The position numbers were made by a program, and so were the translations under genes. The notes under the pieces were generated by a model. The model did no database searches, was not told the origin of the DNA, and saw nothing but the letters and a program-made list of their open reading frames with translations. From NCBI GenBank assembly GCA_031404815.1, contig JANNIH010000043.1, positions 9,425 to 73,424 on the forward strand: DNA of 64,000 nt, written 5' to 3'. This stretch comes from DASYKS01 sp031404815. GTDB lineage: Bacteria > Acidobacteriota > Thermoanaerobaculia > Multivoradales > UBA5704. This document shows positions 42,833 through 51,672 of the stretch, one piece after another. Positions within the stretch are counted from its first letter, which is position 1; each line of letters begins with the position of its first letter.

Positions 42833-43276
42833 CTATTCAACGAGGAGGGGTTCGACTTCGAACCCCAACTCCCGCGCGTTGTCGCGGACGCGCCTGTCGA
42901 GCGAGAGCAGGCGGATCTCCGGGATTTCTCGGCGGGCGGCGAGCGCTCCGGCGAGGTGGAGGGCGTCGAGGGTGCGGATCGGCTCAAGTGGGAAAGGGCG
43001 GCGGAGACGGAGGTAGGTTTGGGCGTCGAGGCGCTGGAGCGACCAGCCGAGACCCACTTGTTCGAGCTCGGCTCGCGCCTGTTCGATCTGTTCGTCGTCG
43101 AGCTTGCCCATCGCCCGTGCGCGCAGCAGCGTGCGGTGGGTTTCGGCGAGGGTAAGCTCCGAGACCACGACGCTCTCTGCGTTCGCGAGCGCTGTGGCGA
43201 CCGCGTCGCTTCCCGGCTCGCCGAGCAGGAAGTTCAAGATCGCGCTCGATTCGGCGTAGAGGGGGGGCGCGTTCAT
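42833..43276 (-). CDS. PIN-domain toxin (VapC-like)
   Basis: A 147-aa PIN nuclease. Acidic residues of the active site appear in YAESSAILNFLL (a Glu in place of the usual first Asp), ELTLAETHR (Glu), TLDALHLAGAL (Asp) and LSLDRRVRDNA (Asp). The first Asp-to-Glu change is unusual but seen in some PIN families. ATG 43276 overlaps the antitoxin stop (TGATG). An RNase toxin by family. Confidence 0.82.
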   Translation of the reverse strand: MNAPPLYAESSAILNFLLGEPGSDAVATALANAESVVVSELTLAETHRTLLRARAMGKLDDEQIEQARAELEQVGLGWSLQRLDAQTYLRLRRPFPLEPIRTLDALHLAGALAARREIPEIRLLSLDRRVRDNARELGFEVEPLLVE

Positions 43277-43572
43277 CACTCCTCCCGGCCGGCGTCCAGC
43301 AGTTCTGCCACTTGCGGATGGGGCCGTCCGAGCGGGCGGCGGGGGCGCGCGTAGAGCCCCGGGTGGTTGCGCACCTCTGAGAGGACCAGCCGCCCCTGGC
43401 GCGCCATCTCCAGCAGTCCGGGGTGTGCCTCGGTGGTGTTGGCTGCGGCCATTGGGCGGATCTCGGCGATCGGCCGCCCTCGATCGGTGACGATCACGGT
43501 CTCCCCCTCCTCGACTTCGCGAACCACGCGGCTCAGTTGCGCCTTCAACTCACGGATCCCAACATCTCTCAT
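43276..43572 (-). CDS. Phd/YefM-type antitoxin partner of the PIN toxin
   Basis: A 98-aa antitoxin. MRDVGIRELKAQLSRVVREV with VIVTDRGRPIAEIRPM is the classic 'prevent-host-death' fold, which binds DNA with its N-terminus and the toxin with its C-terminus. ATG 43572 was preferred over upstream 43602 because a promoter with TACATT ends 7 nt before it. First gene of the TA operon. Confidence 0.85.
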   Translation of the reverse strand: MRDVGIRELKAQLSRVVREVEEGETVIVTDRGRPIAEIRPMAAANTTEAHPGLLEMARQGRLVLSEVRNHPGLYARPRRPLGRPHPQVAELLDAGREE

Positions 43573-43579
43573 GTCGAGC

Positions 43580-43609
43580 AATGTAGCTACATGTGGACTC
43601 ATCTGTCAA
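43580..43609 (-). promoter_or_regulatory. Promoter and palindromic operator of the PIN/Phd operon
   Basis: On the minus strand: TTGACA (43609-43604), an 18-nt spacer and TACATT (43585-43580), then 7 nt to the ATG. The 12-bp perfect palindrome ATGTAGCTACAT (43581-43592) overlaps the -10. This is the expected layout for autorepression by the antitoxin on a leaderless mRNA. Confidence 0.65.
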
Positions 43610-43703
43610 GACTCCTTTCGGTCTCGATCGATCCGTGAGAACCTATGCCCTCTGATTTCGGGCCAGAGGTTCGCCCGGCCCCCCCTAGGAGGTTTGGATC
43701 CGC

Positions 43704-46397
43704 ATGAATGCCGAGATTGAGTCCTCGCCCCGGTCTGCCGACCTGGCGAACGATGCCGCGCCCGACGAGACCGAAGAGTGGTTGGAAGCCTTCGAGGACG
43801 TCGTTCGCATCGAGGGCGCCGAGCGCGCTCGATTCCTGCTCCAGCGACTGATCGACAAGGGACACGAGCACCGCGTGACCTTGCCGTTTTCCGCCAATAC
43901 GCCGTACGTCAACACCATCCCGGTCGCCGAGCAGCCGATCTACCCGGGCGACCGCGACATCGAGCGCCGGATCAAAGGGCTGATCCGCTGGAACGCGATG
44001 GCGATGGTGGTGCGGGCGAACAAGCACTATCCCGGGCTCGGTGGGCACATCTCCACGTTCGCCTCGTCGGCGACGCTCTACCAGGTCGGTTTGAACCACT
44101 TCTTCCGCGGTCGGGGCGAGAGCGGCTTCGACGGCGACCTGGTCTACATCCAGGGGCATGGCTCGCCAGGGATCTACGCCCAGGCGTTCCTCGAAGGGCG
44201 GATCTCGATCGAGCAGATGGAGGCGTTCCGCCGCGAGGTCTCGGTGCCGGGCGGCCTGTCGTCGTATCCGCACCCCTGGCTGATGCCCGACTTCTGGGAG
44301 TTTCCGACCGTCTCGATGGGGCTCGGGCCGCTCTCTGCGATCTACCAGGCGAAATTCAACCGGTACTTAACCGACCGCGGCATCCTCGACACCAGCGCGC
44401 GAAAGGTCTGGGCGTTCTTGGGTGACGGCGAGACCGACGAGCCGGAGTCCTTGGGCGCGATCACCCTCGCCTCGCGCGAGAAGCTCGACAATTTGATCTT
44501 CGTCGTCAACTGCAACCTCCAGCGCCTCGACGGCCCGGTGCGCGGCAACGGCAAGATCATCCAAGAGCTCGAAACCGCGTTCCGTGGCGCCGGCTGGAAC
44601 GTGATCAAAGTGATCTGGGGCGACGACTGGGATCCGTTGATCGAGCGCGACAACTCGGGCCTCTTGATGCAGCGGATGATCGAAGTGGTCGACGGCGAGT
44701 ACCAAAAGTACACCGTCGAGTCGGGCGATTACATCCGCCAGCATTTCTTCGGCAAGTATCCGGCGCTGCTCGAGCTGGTGCGCGGCTATTCCGACGACCA
44801 GCTGAGGAAGCTCCGCCGCGGCGGGCACGATCCGGCGAAGGTCTATGCCGCCTACCGCGCTGCGGTCGAGCACAAGGGGGCGCCCACCGTCATCCTCGCT
44901 CAGACCATCAAGGGGTATGGCTTGGGCGAAGCGGGGGAGGGCCGCAACGTCACCCACCAGCAGAAGAAGCTGAACGAGGACGAGCTACGCCACTTCCGCG
45001 ACCGGTTCGGCATCCCGATCCCCGATGATCGGCTGGCCGAGGCGCCGTTTTATCGCCCGGCGGCGAACAGCCCGGAGATGGAGTACCTGCGCGAGCGGCG
45101 CCGCGCGCTCGGCGGGCCTCTGCCGTCGAGGAAGACCCGGAGCGAGCCGATCGAGAGCCTGGGGACAAGCTTCTGGCAGGAGTTTTCCGATGGGGTCGAC
45201 CGCGAGGTCTCGACCACCATGGCGTTCGTGCGCATGCTCACCCAGCTGATGAAGCACCCGGAATTCGGGAAGCGGATCGTGCCGATCGTCCCGGACGAGG
45301 CGCGCACCTTCGGCATGGAGTCGATGTTCCGCCAGTTCGGCATCTACTCCCACGTCGGCCAACTCTACGAGCCGGTCGACAAGTCGATGCTCCTCTACTA
45401 CCGGGAGGCGACCGACGGCCAGATCCTCGAAGAGGGGATTACCGAGGCGGGCTCGATGGCGTCGTTCACGGCGGCCGGGACCTCGTACGCCACCCACGGC
45501 GTCGACATGATCCCATTCTTCATCTTCTATTCGATGTTCGGCTTCCAGCGCATAGGCGACTCGATCTGGGCGGCCGGTGACCAGCGCACGCGCGGCTTCC
45601 TGCTCGGCGCGACCGCCGGTCGGACGACCTTGAACGGCGAAGGGCTCCAGCACGAGGATGGCCATAGCCACGTCCATGCGAGCACGGTGCCGAACCTTCT
45701 CGCCTACGATCCGGCCTACGCCTACGAGATCGCGGTGATCGTGCGCGACGGCCTGCACCGGATGTACCGGAACCGCGAGGACGTCTTCTACTACATCACT
45801 CTGTGCAACGAAAACTACCCGATGCCGGCCAAGCCGGAAGGGTCGGACGGAGGCATCTTGAAGGGGCTGTACAAAGTGTCGAGCACGCCGCCCGACGGCC
45901 GGCCGCGGGTGCAGCTGTTCGGCTCGGGACCGATCCTGCGCGAGGCGCTGCGCGCGCGCGATCTGCTCGCCGAGCGGTTCGGGGTGGCGGCCGATGTCTG
46001 GAGCGCCACCAGCTACAAAGAGCTGCGCCGCGAGGCGCTCGAAGCGGAGCGGTGGAGCATGCTCCACCCCGACCAGCCGGCGCAGAAGCCGTACGTCGTC
46101 TCCGCGCTCGAAAACGAGCCCGGGCCGATCGTCGCGGTCTCGGACTACATGCGGATCGTGCCCGACCAGATCGCCCGTTGGCTCCCCGGCCGCTTCTTCG
46201 CGCTCGGCACCGACGGCTTCGGCCGGAGCGACACGCGCGAGGCGCTGCGCCGCTTCTTCGAGGTCGATGCCGAGTCGGTTGCGGTGGCGGCGTTGCATCA
46301 ACTCGCGTTGCGCGGCGACGTGCCGGCCGATCTGCCGGGCAAGGCGATCGCCGAGCTCGGGGTCGATCCCGAGAAACCGTTCGCCCTCGCGGTCTAG
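43704..46397 (+). CDS. aceE: Pyruvate dehydrogenase E1 component, homodimeric
   Basis: An 897-aa thiamine diphosphate enzyme that decarboxylates pyruvate and acetylates lipoyl-E2. The ThDP motif GDGETDEPESLGAI...NCN is present (about residues 240-275), along with SSYPHPWLMPDFWEFPTVSMG, GHGSPGIYAQ and the C-terminal transketolase-like half (LNGEGLQHEDGHSHV). AGGAGG is 11 nt before the ATG. E2 and E3 are not adjacent here. Confidence 0.97.
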   Translation: MNAEIESSPRSADLANDAAPDETEEWLEAFEDVVRIEGAERARFLLQRLIDKGHEHRVTLPFSANTPYVNTIPVAEQPIYPGDRDIERRIKGLIRWNAMAMVVRANKHYPGLGGHISTFASSATLYQVGLNHFFRGRGESGFDGDLVYIQGHGSPGIYAQAFLEGRISIEQMEAFRREVSVPGGLSSYPHPWLMPDFWEFPTVSMGLGPLSAIYQAKFNRYLTDRGILDTSARKVWAFLGDGETDEPESLGAITLASREKLDNLIFVVNCNLQRLDGPVRGNGKIIQELETAFRGAGWNVIKVIWGDDWDPLIERDNSGLLMQRMIEVVDGEYQKYTVESGDYIRQHFFGKYPALLELVRGYSDDQLRKLRRGGHDPAKVYAAYRAAVEHKGAPTVILAQTIKGYGLGEAGEGRNVTHQQKKLNEDELRHFRDRFGIPIPDDRLAEAPFYRPAANSPEMEYLRERRRALGGPLPSRKTRSEPIESLGTSFWQEFSDGVDREVSTTMAFVRMLTQLMKHPEFGKRIVPIVPDEARTFGMESMFRQFGIYSHVGQLYEPVDKSMLLYYREATDGQILEEGITEAGSMASFTAAGTSYATHGVDMIPFFIFYSMFGFQRIGDSIWAAGDQRTRGFLLGATAGRTTLNGEGLQHEDGHSHVHASTVPNLLAYDPAYAYEIAVIVRDGLHRMYRNREDVFYYITLCNENYPMPAKPEGSDGGILKGLYKVSSTPPDGRPRVQLFGSGPILREALRARDLLAERFGVAADVWSATSYKELRREALEAERWSMLHPDQPAQKPYVVSALENEPGPIVAVSDYMRIVPDQIARWLPGRFFALGTDGFGRSDTREALRRFFEVDAESVAVAALHQLALRGDVPADLPGKAIAELGVDPEKPFALAV

Positions 46398-46400
46398 GGT
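46395..46400 (+). promoter_or_regulatory. Putative -10 box TAGGGT before YceI gene
   Basis: TAGGGT overlaps the aceE stop codon and ends 7 nt before the ATG at 46408. The spacing matches other leaderless-type promoters of the window. Weak sequence. Confidence 0.3.
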
Positions 46401-46407
46401 GACGCCT

Positions 46408-47034
46408 ATGCGCTTCCCCCGTATCGTCGGCGCCGGTCTGGCCCTGCTGCTGGCCGGCGCCTTCGATGCGGTGGCGGTTCCGGGGGAAAGCCCCCCGGCG
46501 CCGCAGTCGGCGATCTACAGTGCCGATCTCGATCACAGCTCGGTCGCGTTCTCGATCCGGCATTTCGTCACCCCGGTGCCGGGGCGGTTTCGCGATTTTT
46601 CCGCCACGATTCGCTACGACCGGGACGAGCCGGCGGGCTCCAGTGTGGAGTTTCGGGTGAAAGCCGCTTCGATCGCGACCGACAACGACGACCGGGACAC
46701 CCATCTCCGCTCGGCCGACTTCTTCGACGTCGCGCGCTTCCCTGAGCTCACCTTTACCAGCACGAGCGTGCGGGCGCTCGACTCCACTCGCTTCGAGGTG
46801 ACGGGCGACCTGACGATTCATGGCGTGGTCCGCCGGGTGACGCTGCCGGCGACCCTGCTCGGCTTGGTCCCCACCCCGCGCGGCGAGAAGATCGGTTTCG
46901 AGACGGTGTTTTCGATCGACCGGCGGGATTTCGGTCTCACTTGGAACCGGGTGTTGGAAGGGGCGGGCGCCCTGCTCGGCGACGAGGTGAAGGTGACGAT
47001 TTCGATCGAGGCCACGCGCCCGTCGGCGAGCTGA
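46408..47034 (+). CDS. Exported YceI-family lipid-binding protein
   Basis: A 208-aa protein with a signal peptide (MRFPRIVGAGLALLLAGA, cleavage near VAVPG). The YceI lipocalin-like barrel shows DLDHSSVAFSIRHFVTPVPGRF, DFFDVARFPELTFTST, VTGDLTIHGVVRRVTLP, as in polyisoprenoid-binding YceI. The ligand is probably an isoprenoid in the periplasm. It lies 10 nt after aceE. Confidence 0.88.
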   Translation: MRFPRIVGAGLALLLAGAFDAVAVPGESPPAPQSAIYSADLDHSSVAFSIRHFVTPVPGRFRDFSATIRYDRDEPAGSSVEFRVKAASIATDNDDRDTHLRSADFFDVARFPELTFTSTSVRALDSTRFEVTGDLTIHGVVRRVTLPATLLGLVPTPRGEKIGFETVFSIDRRDFGLTWNRVLEGAGALLGDEVKVTISIEATRPSAS

Positions 47035-47091
47035 CCTGCCTCTTGCGACTCGCCGCGGGGACTCCGGATATTGTTCCCCGAGCCGGTAAGC

Positions 47092-47097
47092 TAGAAT
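47092..47097 (+). promoter_or_regulatory. -10 box TAGAAT of the sigma-factor gene
   Basis: TAGAAT ends 12 nt before the ATG at 47110, so the leader would be about 5 nt. TTGTTC at 47071 is a poor -35 at a 15-nt spacing. Confidence 0.4.
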
Positions 47098-47109
47098 TGA
47101 TCGGCAACC

Positions 47110-47673
47110 ATGGTCATTACCTCCGCTCGACCCGATCGGGATGTCTCCCCTCTCTTCGAAGAACTTTTTCTCAACCATCGGCACTCGATCCGTGTCTTCT
47201 TCATTGTCCGACGTTGTACCGCCGAGGAGGCGGAAGACCTCGCGCAAGAGACCTTCACGCGTGCCTGGCGGGGAATCCGCCAGCTCGACGATCTGGAGGC
47301 GAAGGAGGGATGGTTGTACCAAATCGCCAAGAACATCTATAAGAACCACCTGCGCCATCGGGACGCGGGCAAGCGGAAGGGGCGCGAGGTCGCGATCGAC
47401 GACACTGACGCGCCGTCGATTGAGCTGCCCGACCCGGAGATCGATCCGCTCTCCGACCTGTTGGAAGGTGAGCGCGCCCAATGGCTACGCGCGGCGATCG
47501 ATTCGCTGCCGAAGAAGATGAGCCGCGTCGTCATGCTCTATCTGGACGGCCAGAGCTACGGCGAGATTGCCACCCTGTTGCTGGTCTCGGAAGAGACCGT
47601 GCGCGCCCACCTGTTCCAGGCCCGCCGCCGTCTGCGCGAGATCCTGGTCGATCCGGCCGGTCCGGTCCATTGA
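47110..47673 (+). CDS. ECF-type RNA polymerase sigma factor
   Basis: A 187-aa sigma-70 family protein with region 2 (EEAEDLAQETFTRAWRGI, YQIAKNIYKNHLR) and region 4 (LPKKMSRVVMLYLDGQSYGEIATLLLVSEETVRAHLFQARRRLRE). It has no C-terminal extension. Its gene is followed after 20 nt by a zinc-finger membrane protein that is probably its anti-sigma partner, then by a CHAT protease. That order suggests it controls this locus. Confidence 0.9.
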   Translation: MVITSARPDRDVSPLFEELFLNHRHSIRVFFIVRRCTAEEAEDLAQETFTRAWRGIRQLDDLEAKEGWLYQIAKNIYKNHLRHRDAGKRKGREVAIDDTDAPSIELPDPEIDPLSDLLEGERAQWLRAAIDSLPKKMSRVVMLYLDGQSYGEIATLLLVSEETVRAHLFQARRRLREILVDPAGPVH

Positions 47674-47693
47674 GCCCGCGAGGAGGCGAAACC

Positions 47694-48467
47694 ATGAAAC
47701 TCGAACCTCGGCTCTCGGAAATGGCCCAGCGGTGGATCGACGAGGAAGAGGGTGCTCTCTTGGGGCACCCGGAATCGGCGATCTGGAGCCGCTACAACGC
47801 GGGGGAGTTGCCGGCGGCGGAGATCGAGCGGCTGCGCGATCATCTGGTCGCCTGTCGCGCCTGCCGCACCGTCCTGTTCGAATCGCCCAGGGCCGGCACC
47901 ACGATCGTTCCCGAGCCGGCGCTCTCCCTTGCGGAAGCGGACGTGCTAGAGCGGCAGGCGTGGCACGAACTCCACCGGCGAATCGACCTCGTCGAGCTTC
48001 CCGCCGGGCTGCCCACGCCGATTCCGGCCGCCCGGAGCTGGATGACCTGGGCGCCTATGGCCGTGGCGGTCTTGGCGCTTTGCGGCATGGGCTGGTTCTG
48101 GCGCCAGGCGAATCGACCGGTGCTCGGCCTGGTGATCGCCGAGCTGGCGCCGGTGGGTGCAGAGCGCGGCGGTCCGGCAGGTGGCATCGCAGAGGGAGAC
48201 GGGCGTCCCCTCGGGCTCCTCCTCTCCGCTCCTGGCGTGACGGCGGGGCAACGGGTGCGGATCGAAATCCTTAATGGCAACGGAGCGGTCGAGTGGGCGG
48301 GTGAGAGCCCGGCGCTCGCGGACGACGAGTTCGGCGTGCAGCTGCCGGCCCGCTTCCGCCGGATCGTCGGCTGCCGGGTGCGGCTGTCGGTCCCTGCCAA
48401 GGCCGACGTTGCGCCCGACTGGAGGGTGCTCGGCACCTACGTCGTCACGGCTCAGGCCGCGCCCTGA
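47694..48467 (+). CDS. Membrane zinc-finger protein, putative anti-sigma factor
   Basis: A 257-aa protein. A putative zinc-binding anti-sigma motif HxxxCxxC appears as DHLVACRACRTV (about residue 60), then one membrane helix (about 118-135, MTWAPMAVAVLALCGMGWFW) and a periplasmic C-terminal domain of unknown type. AGGAGG precedes the ATG. Its location between a sigma factor and a protease fits regulated release of the sigma factor. Confidence 0.72.
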   Translation: MKLEPRLSEMAQRWIDEEEGALLGHPESAIWSRYNAGELPAAEIERLRDHLVACRACRTVLFESPRAGTTIVPEPALSLAEADVLERQAWHELHRRIDLVELPAGLPTPIPAARSWMTWAPMAVAVLALCGMGWFWRQANRPVLGLVIAELAPVGAERGGPAGGIAEGDGRPLGLLLSAPGVTAGQRVRIEILNGNGAVEWAGESPALADDEFGVQLPARFRRIVGCRVRLSVPAKADVAPDWRVLGTYVVTAQAAP

Positions 48468-48473
48468 TAGTCT
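48465..48473 (+). promoter_or_regulatory. Extended -10 TG-A-TAGTCT before CHAT gene
   Basis: TGATAGTCT overlaps the end of the anti-sigma gene; its start would be near 48480, ten nt before the GTG. Confidence 0.35.
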
Positions 48474-48489
48474 CTGCTTCACTTTGAGG

Positions 48490-51477
48490 GTGTCCCGAGG
48501 TTCCACCCTGCTCGCTCTGGCCGTCGGGCTCGCCCTGGGCGGCGGGCTCGCCTTGAGCGTCGGGAACACCGCGATCGTTCCCGAGGCTCCCTTCCGGGGG
48601 CTGGCTGTCGAGCGCCATTGGCGGGATGGAGAGGTGGCGCACCTCTACCGCATTCCGCTCCGGGCCGGAGACTTCGTGCGGGTCGCGGCCGACCAGCGAT
48701 CGAGCGACGTCATCCTCGAAGTGCTCGCACCGGGTGAGGCGGCGCCCGGCGTTGTCGACGGCCTCACCTTTGCCACGGGAACCGACGCGTTCGAATGGGT
48801 CGCCACGGCCTCCGGCGAGGCGCGTTTGCGGGTGGTGCTCGGCACGGCGGTCGGGGCGACGCCGGGGTATCGACTGGCGATCTCGACGCCCCGGCCGGCG
48901 GGGCCGCGCGAGCGGCTGCGCGCCGCGGCGTTCGCCGGCTTTTTGGCCGCCGAGACGACGCGGGGTGAACCGTGCGTCGCCGGACTCCGAGGCGCCTTGC
49001 GGTTGGCCGAACAGGCGCGGGCGCCCGATCTCTCGGCGCTGATCCATGATCGGCTCGGCCGTCGGCTGCCGCCGGACGACCCGGAGGCGCTCCGTCACCT
49101 GCGTGCTGCCATCGCCATGGCGGACGAGCCGCAACTCCGCGGAGCGGCGTGGCACAAACTCGGCAACCTGCTCGACGATCTGAATCGCCACCGAGAGGCC
49201 CAAGCGGCCTTCGAAGCCGAGCACCGCCTGGCCCTACGCGCGGGCGACCGGTTCCGGGAGGCGCATGCCCTCGGTGGCTTGGCCTGGCTCGCGGGGCGCC
49301 GGAGTGATTTCGAGGAAGCGCTCACGCTCAATCGCCAAGCTCTCCGCATCTGGCAGGAGCTCGGCGATCGGACGGCACAGGTGAAGGCCGCCTACACCCT
49401 GTCGGGCTTCTCCTTGAATCTCGGAGATCCCGAGCAGGCGGTGATCGATTTGGAGGCGGGTCTGGCGCTTGAGGTCACCGACCCGGGGTTGAAGGTCGAT
49501 CTGCTCGACAACCTCGCCCTTGCGCATCGTCGATTGTTCCACTGGGATCAGGCGCGGCAGACCGGTGAGGAGGCGATCGCCGGTGCCCTGCGGTTGGGAG
49601 ATCGCGGCCGGGAAGCGTCCTGTTTGCTGACCCTGGGGGCGATGGAATTGGACCTGGGGCGGACGCGGGAGGCGGTCGCCTACCTCCTGCCGGCCGAGGC
49701 GATCTATCGGAGCGAGATCCCCAATCGTTCCTCGCTCGCGAATGTGTCGAGCATGCTCGGCGTCGTCGCGGCGCGCGAGGACGACTATCCCTTGGCGTTC
49801 GAACGTTTTCGTCGAGCGCTCGAAGGGTACCGCGGGCTTGGGGACGAAAGCGCGCGGGCCTGGGTTTTTTCTCGTCGATCGGACGCCCTGCGCCGGGCCG
49901 GCCGGTTCGACGAGGCCGGCGCCGATCTTCTGCAGGCGATCGCGATTCTCGAATCGCTGCGCCCGGCGCTCGAGCCGCAAGGGCGCGCGACACTGCTCGC
50001 GGATCGGCATCGCTTCTTCGAGCGGCTGGTCGATCTGCGGGTCGAGCAGAGACGGCCGGCGGCAGCGTTCGAGGCGAGCGAAAGGTCGCGGGCGCGGACC
50101 CTGCTGGACGAGGTGAGCGGTCGGCGGGTGACCCCGCCGCGCAGCCTGGCAGAGATTCGGGCCGCCCTCCCGCCCGGATACGTTCTGCTCGACTTCTGGC
50201 TCGCCGAGGCGCGGAGTTTCGTCTGGGTCGTGCGGGCGGAGGGTATGACGTTGACGATTCTGCCCGGAGAAAGTGTGATCGAGGCCGCGAGCCAATCGGC
50301 GACCCCGGCGCTCGGAGTGCCCCCGGGGACGGTCCGGATCGCGAAACGGGAGAGCCAGATCGATCAGCTCGCCCGGATGCTGTTCGGCCCGATCGCGCAC
50401 CAGCTGGTCGGAGAGCGGTTCGTGATCGTGCCGGACGGGGTGCTGTTCGATGTTCCGTTCGCCGCGCTGCCGATCCCCGGCTCGGGCGTCGGTGCCCCCG
50501 AACGGCTGATCGATCGCGGTCCGGTGGTCACCCTCCCTTCGGCCTCGCTGGCGCTCGAGATTCGCGACGCGGTGGCCCGCCGGCCGCCGGCTCCCGGCGG
50601 CCTGCTCGCGGTGGGCGATCCGGTGTTCGGCTGTCCCGACGATCGGCTGGTGTGTGCCACCCCGACAGCCAAAGGGGCGACCTCGTCGTTGCCCGAGCGG
50701 ATCGCCGAGCGGGTCCGGGCCGTCCTCAAGCCCGCCCGGCAAGAGCGCCAGGTGACCGGGGCCGACCTGCCGCGCATCGCGCGCACCGGGGCGGAAGTGG
50801 CGGCGATCGCGCGGTTGGCCCAGGGTTTGCCCGTCTCGTCGCGGGTTGGTTTCGACGCGAACCGGAGCGCCGTGCTCGGAGCTCATCTGGAGAGGTATCG
50901 CATCCTTCATTTCGCGACCCACGGGTTGGTCGATCCGGTGCACCCCGACCGCTCAGGGCTCGCGCTCGCCCGGCGCGACGCGGCCGGCGCCGAGCTCGAC
51001 GGCGATTCGTTCCTCCGCTTGGGCGACCTGGCCGGACTCAAACTGAATGCCGACCTGGTCTCGTTGAGCGCCTGCGACTCCGCGCTAGGGAGGCAGAAGC
51101 GCGGCGAGGGGCCACAAAGCCTCGGCCGGGCGTTCCTCGCCGCCGGGGCGGCGAATGCACTGGTGAGCCTCTGGCGTGTCGACGACTCGTCGACCGAACA
51201 GCTGATGGTCGGTTTCTACCGTCAGCTCCTGGAGCGCGGGCTCGATCCGGCCGCGGCTTTGCGCCAGGCCCAGCTGGAGGTCCGGTCTCGCCCCGGGTGG
51301 AGCGATCCTTATTTTTGGGGCGCATTTGTGCTGGAGGGCGATTGGCAGGAGGATGGGCTGGTCCAAGAAAAAATGCTCAACGGAAACGACGCAGTGGTGT
51401 CTCTAACGGTTGGGATGAGCCGAGTGCCTAAAGCGGCCTCGGCGCTTACGATAAAAGGAGCCGGACATGGCGAATGA
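48490..51477 (+). CDS. Exported TPR-CHAT caspase-like protease
   Basis: A 995-aa protein. A signal-like N-terminus (STLLALAVGLALGGGLALS) and a ~100-aa beta domain precede TPR repeats (about 130-480). The C-terminal CHAT domain (about 560-950) has the caspase dyad: His811 in HFATHG and Cys862 in LSACDS, and the CHAT core PDGVLFDVPFAALP, RAFLAAGAANALVSLWRVDD and DPYFWGAFVLEG. GTG 48490 (or TTG 48484) is the likely start. Its last codons overlap the next small gene. Candidate executor of a sigma-controlled proteolytic pathway; the substrate is unknown. Confidence 0.85.
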   Translation: MSRGSTLLALAVGLALGGGLALSVGNTAIVPEAPFRGLAVERHWRDGEVAHLYRIPLRAGDFVRVAADQRSSDVILEVLAPGEAAPGVVDGLTFATGTDAFEWVATASGEARLRVVLGTAVGATPGYRLAISTPRPAGPRERLRAAAFAGFLAAETTRGEPCVAGLRGALRLAEQARAPDLSALIHDRLGRRLPPDDPEALRHLRAAIAMADEPQLRGAAWHKLGNLLDDLNRHREAQAAFEAEHRLALRAGDRFREAHALGGLAWLAGRRSDFEEALTLNRQALRIWQELGDRTAQVKAAYTLSGFSLNLGDPEQAVIDLEAGLALEVTDPGLKVDLLDNLALAHRRLFHWDQARQTGEEAIAGALRLGDRGREASCLLTLGAMELDLGRTREAVAYLLPAEAIYRSEIPNRSSLANVSSMLGVVAAREDDYPLAFERFRRALEGYRGLGDESARAWVFSRRSDALRRAGRFDEAGADLLQAIAILESLRPALEPQGRATLLADRHRFFERLVDLRVEQRRPAAAFEASERSRARTLLDEVSGRRVTPPRSLAEIRAALPPGYVLLDFWLAEARSFVWVVRAEGMTLTILPGESVIEAASQSATPALGVPPGTVRIAKRESQIDQLARMLFGPIAHQLVGERFVIVPDGVLFDVPFAALPIPGSGVGAPERLIDRGPVVTLPSASLALEIRDAVARRPPAPGGLLAVGDPVFGCPDDRLVCATPTAKGATSSLPERIAERVRAVLKPARQERQVTGADLPRIARTGAEVAAIARLAQGLPVSSRVGFDANRSAVLGAHLERYRILHFATHGLVDPVHPDRSGLALARRDAAGAELDGDSFLRLGDLAGLKLNADLVSLSACDSALGRQKRGEGPQSLGRAFLAAGAANALVSLWRVDDSSTEQLMVGFYRQLLERGLDPAAALRQAQLEVRSRPGWSDPYFWGAFVLEGDWQEDGLVQEKMLNGNDAVVSLTVGMSRVPKAASALTIKGAGHGE

Positions 51478-51658
51478 GACGCCGGTACGTGTCGATGTGA
51501 AAACGGGTACGAATCCGCTCAAGGGCCAGGCCCGGCGGCGGCCGAAGGTAAAGGGCAGCGTTGTTGAGGACGGCGATCCGAAAGGGTCGCCGAAGCGGCT
51601 GTTGTCCCAATCCGGGGCGTTCTCGGGTTTGATCTCGAGCGTCAAGCCCGATTCTTAG
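51467..51658 (+). CDS. 63-aa small basic protein in the CHAT locus
   Basis: MANETPVRVDVKTGTNPLKG starts a Lys/Arg-rich, disordered-looking protein that contains RRRPKVKG and ends SVKPDS. AAGGAG lies 7 nt before the ATG, and the gene overlaps the CHAT stop. No family recognised. Its position between two caspase-like proteases makes it a candidate substrate or regulator; that is inference. Confidence 0.6.
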   Translation: MANETPVRVDVKTGTNPLKGQARRRPKVKGSVVEDGDPKGSPKRLLSQSGAFSGLISSVKPDS

Positions 51659-51672
51659 AGGAGGCGTGCGCG

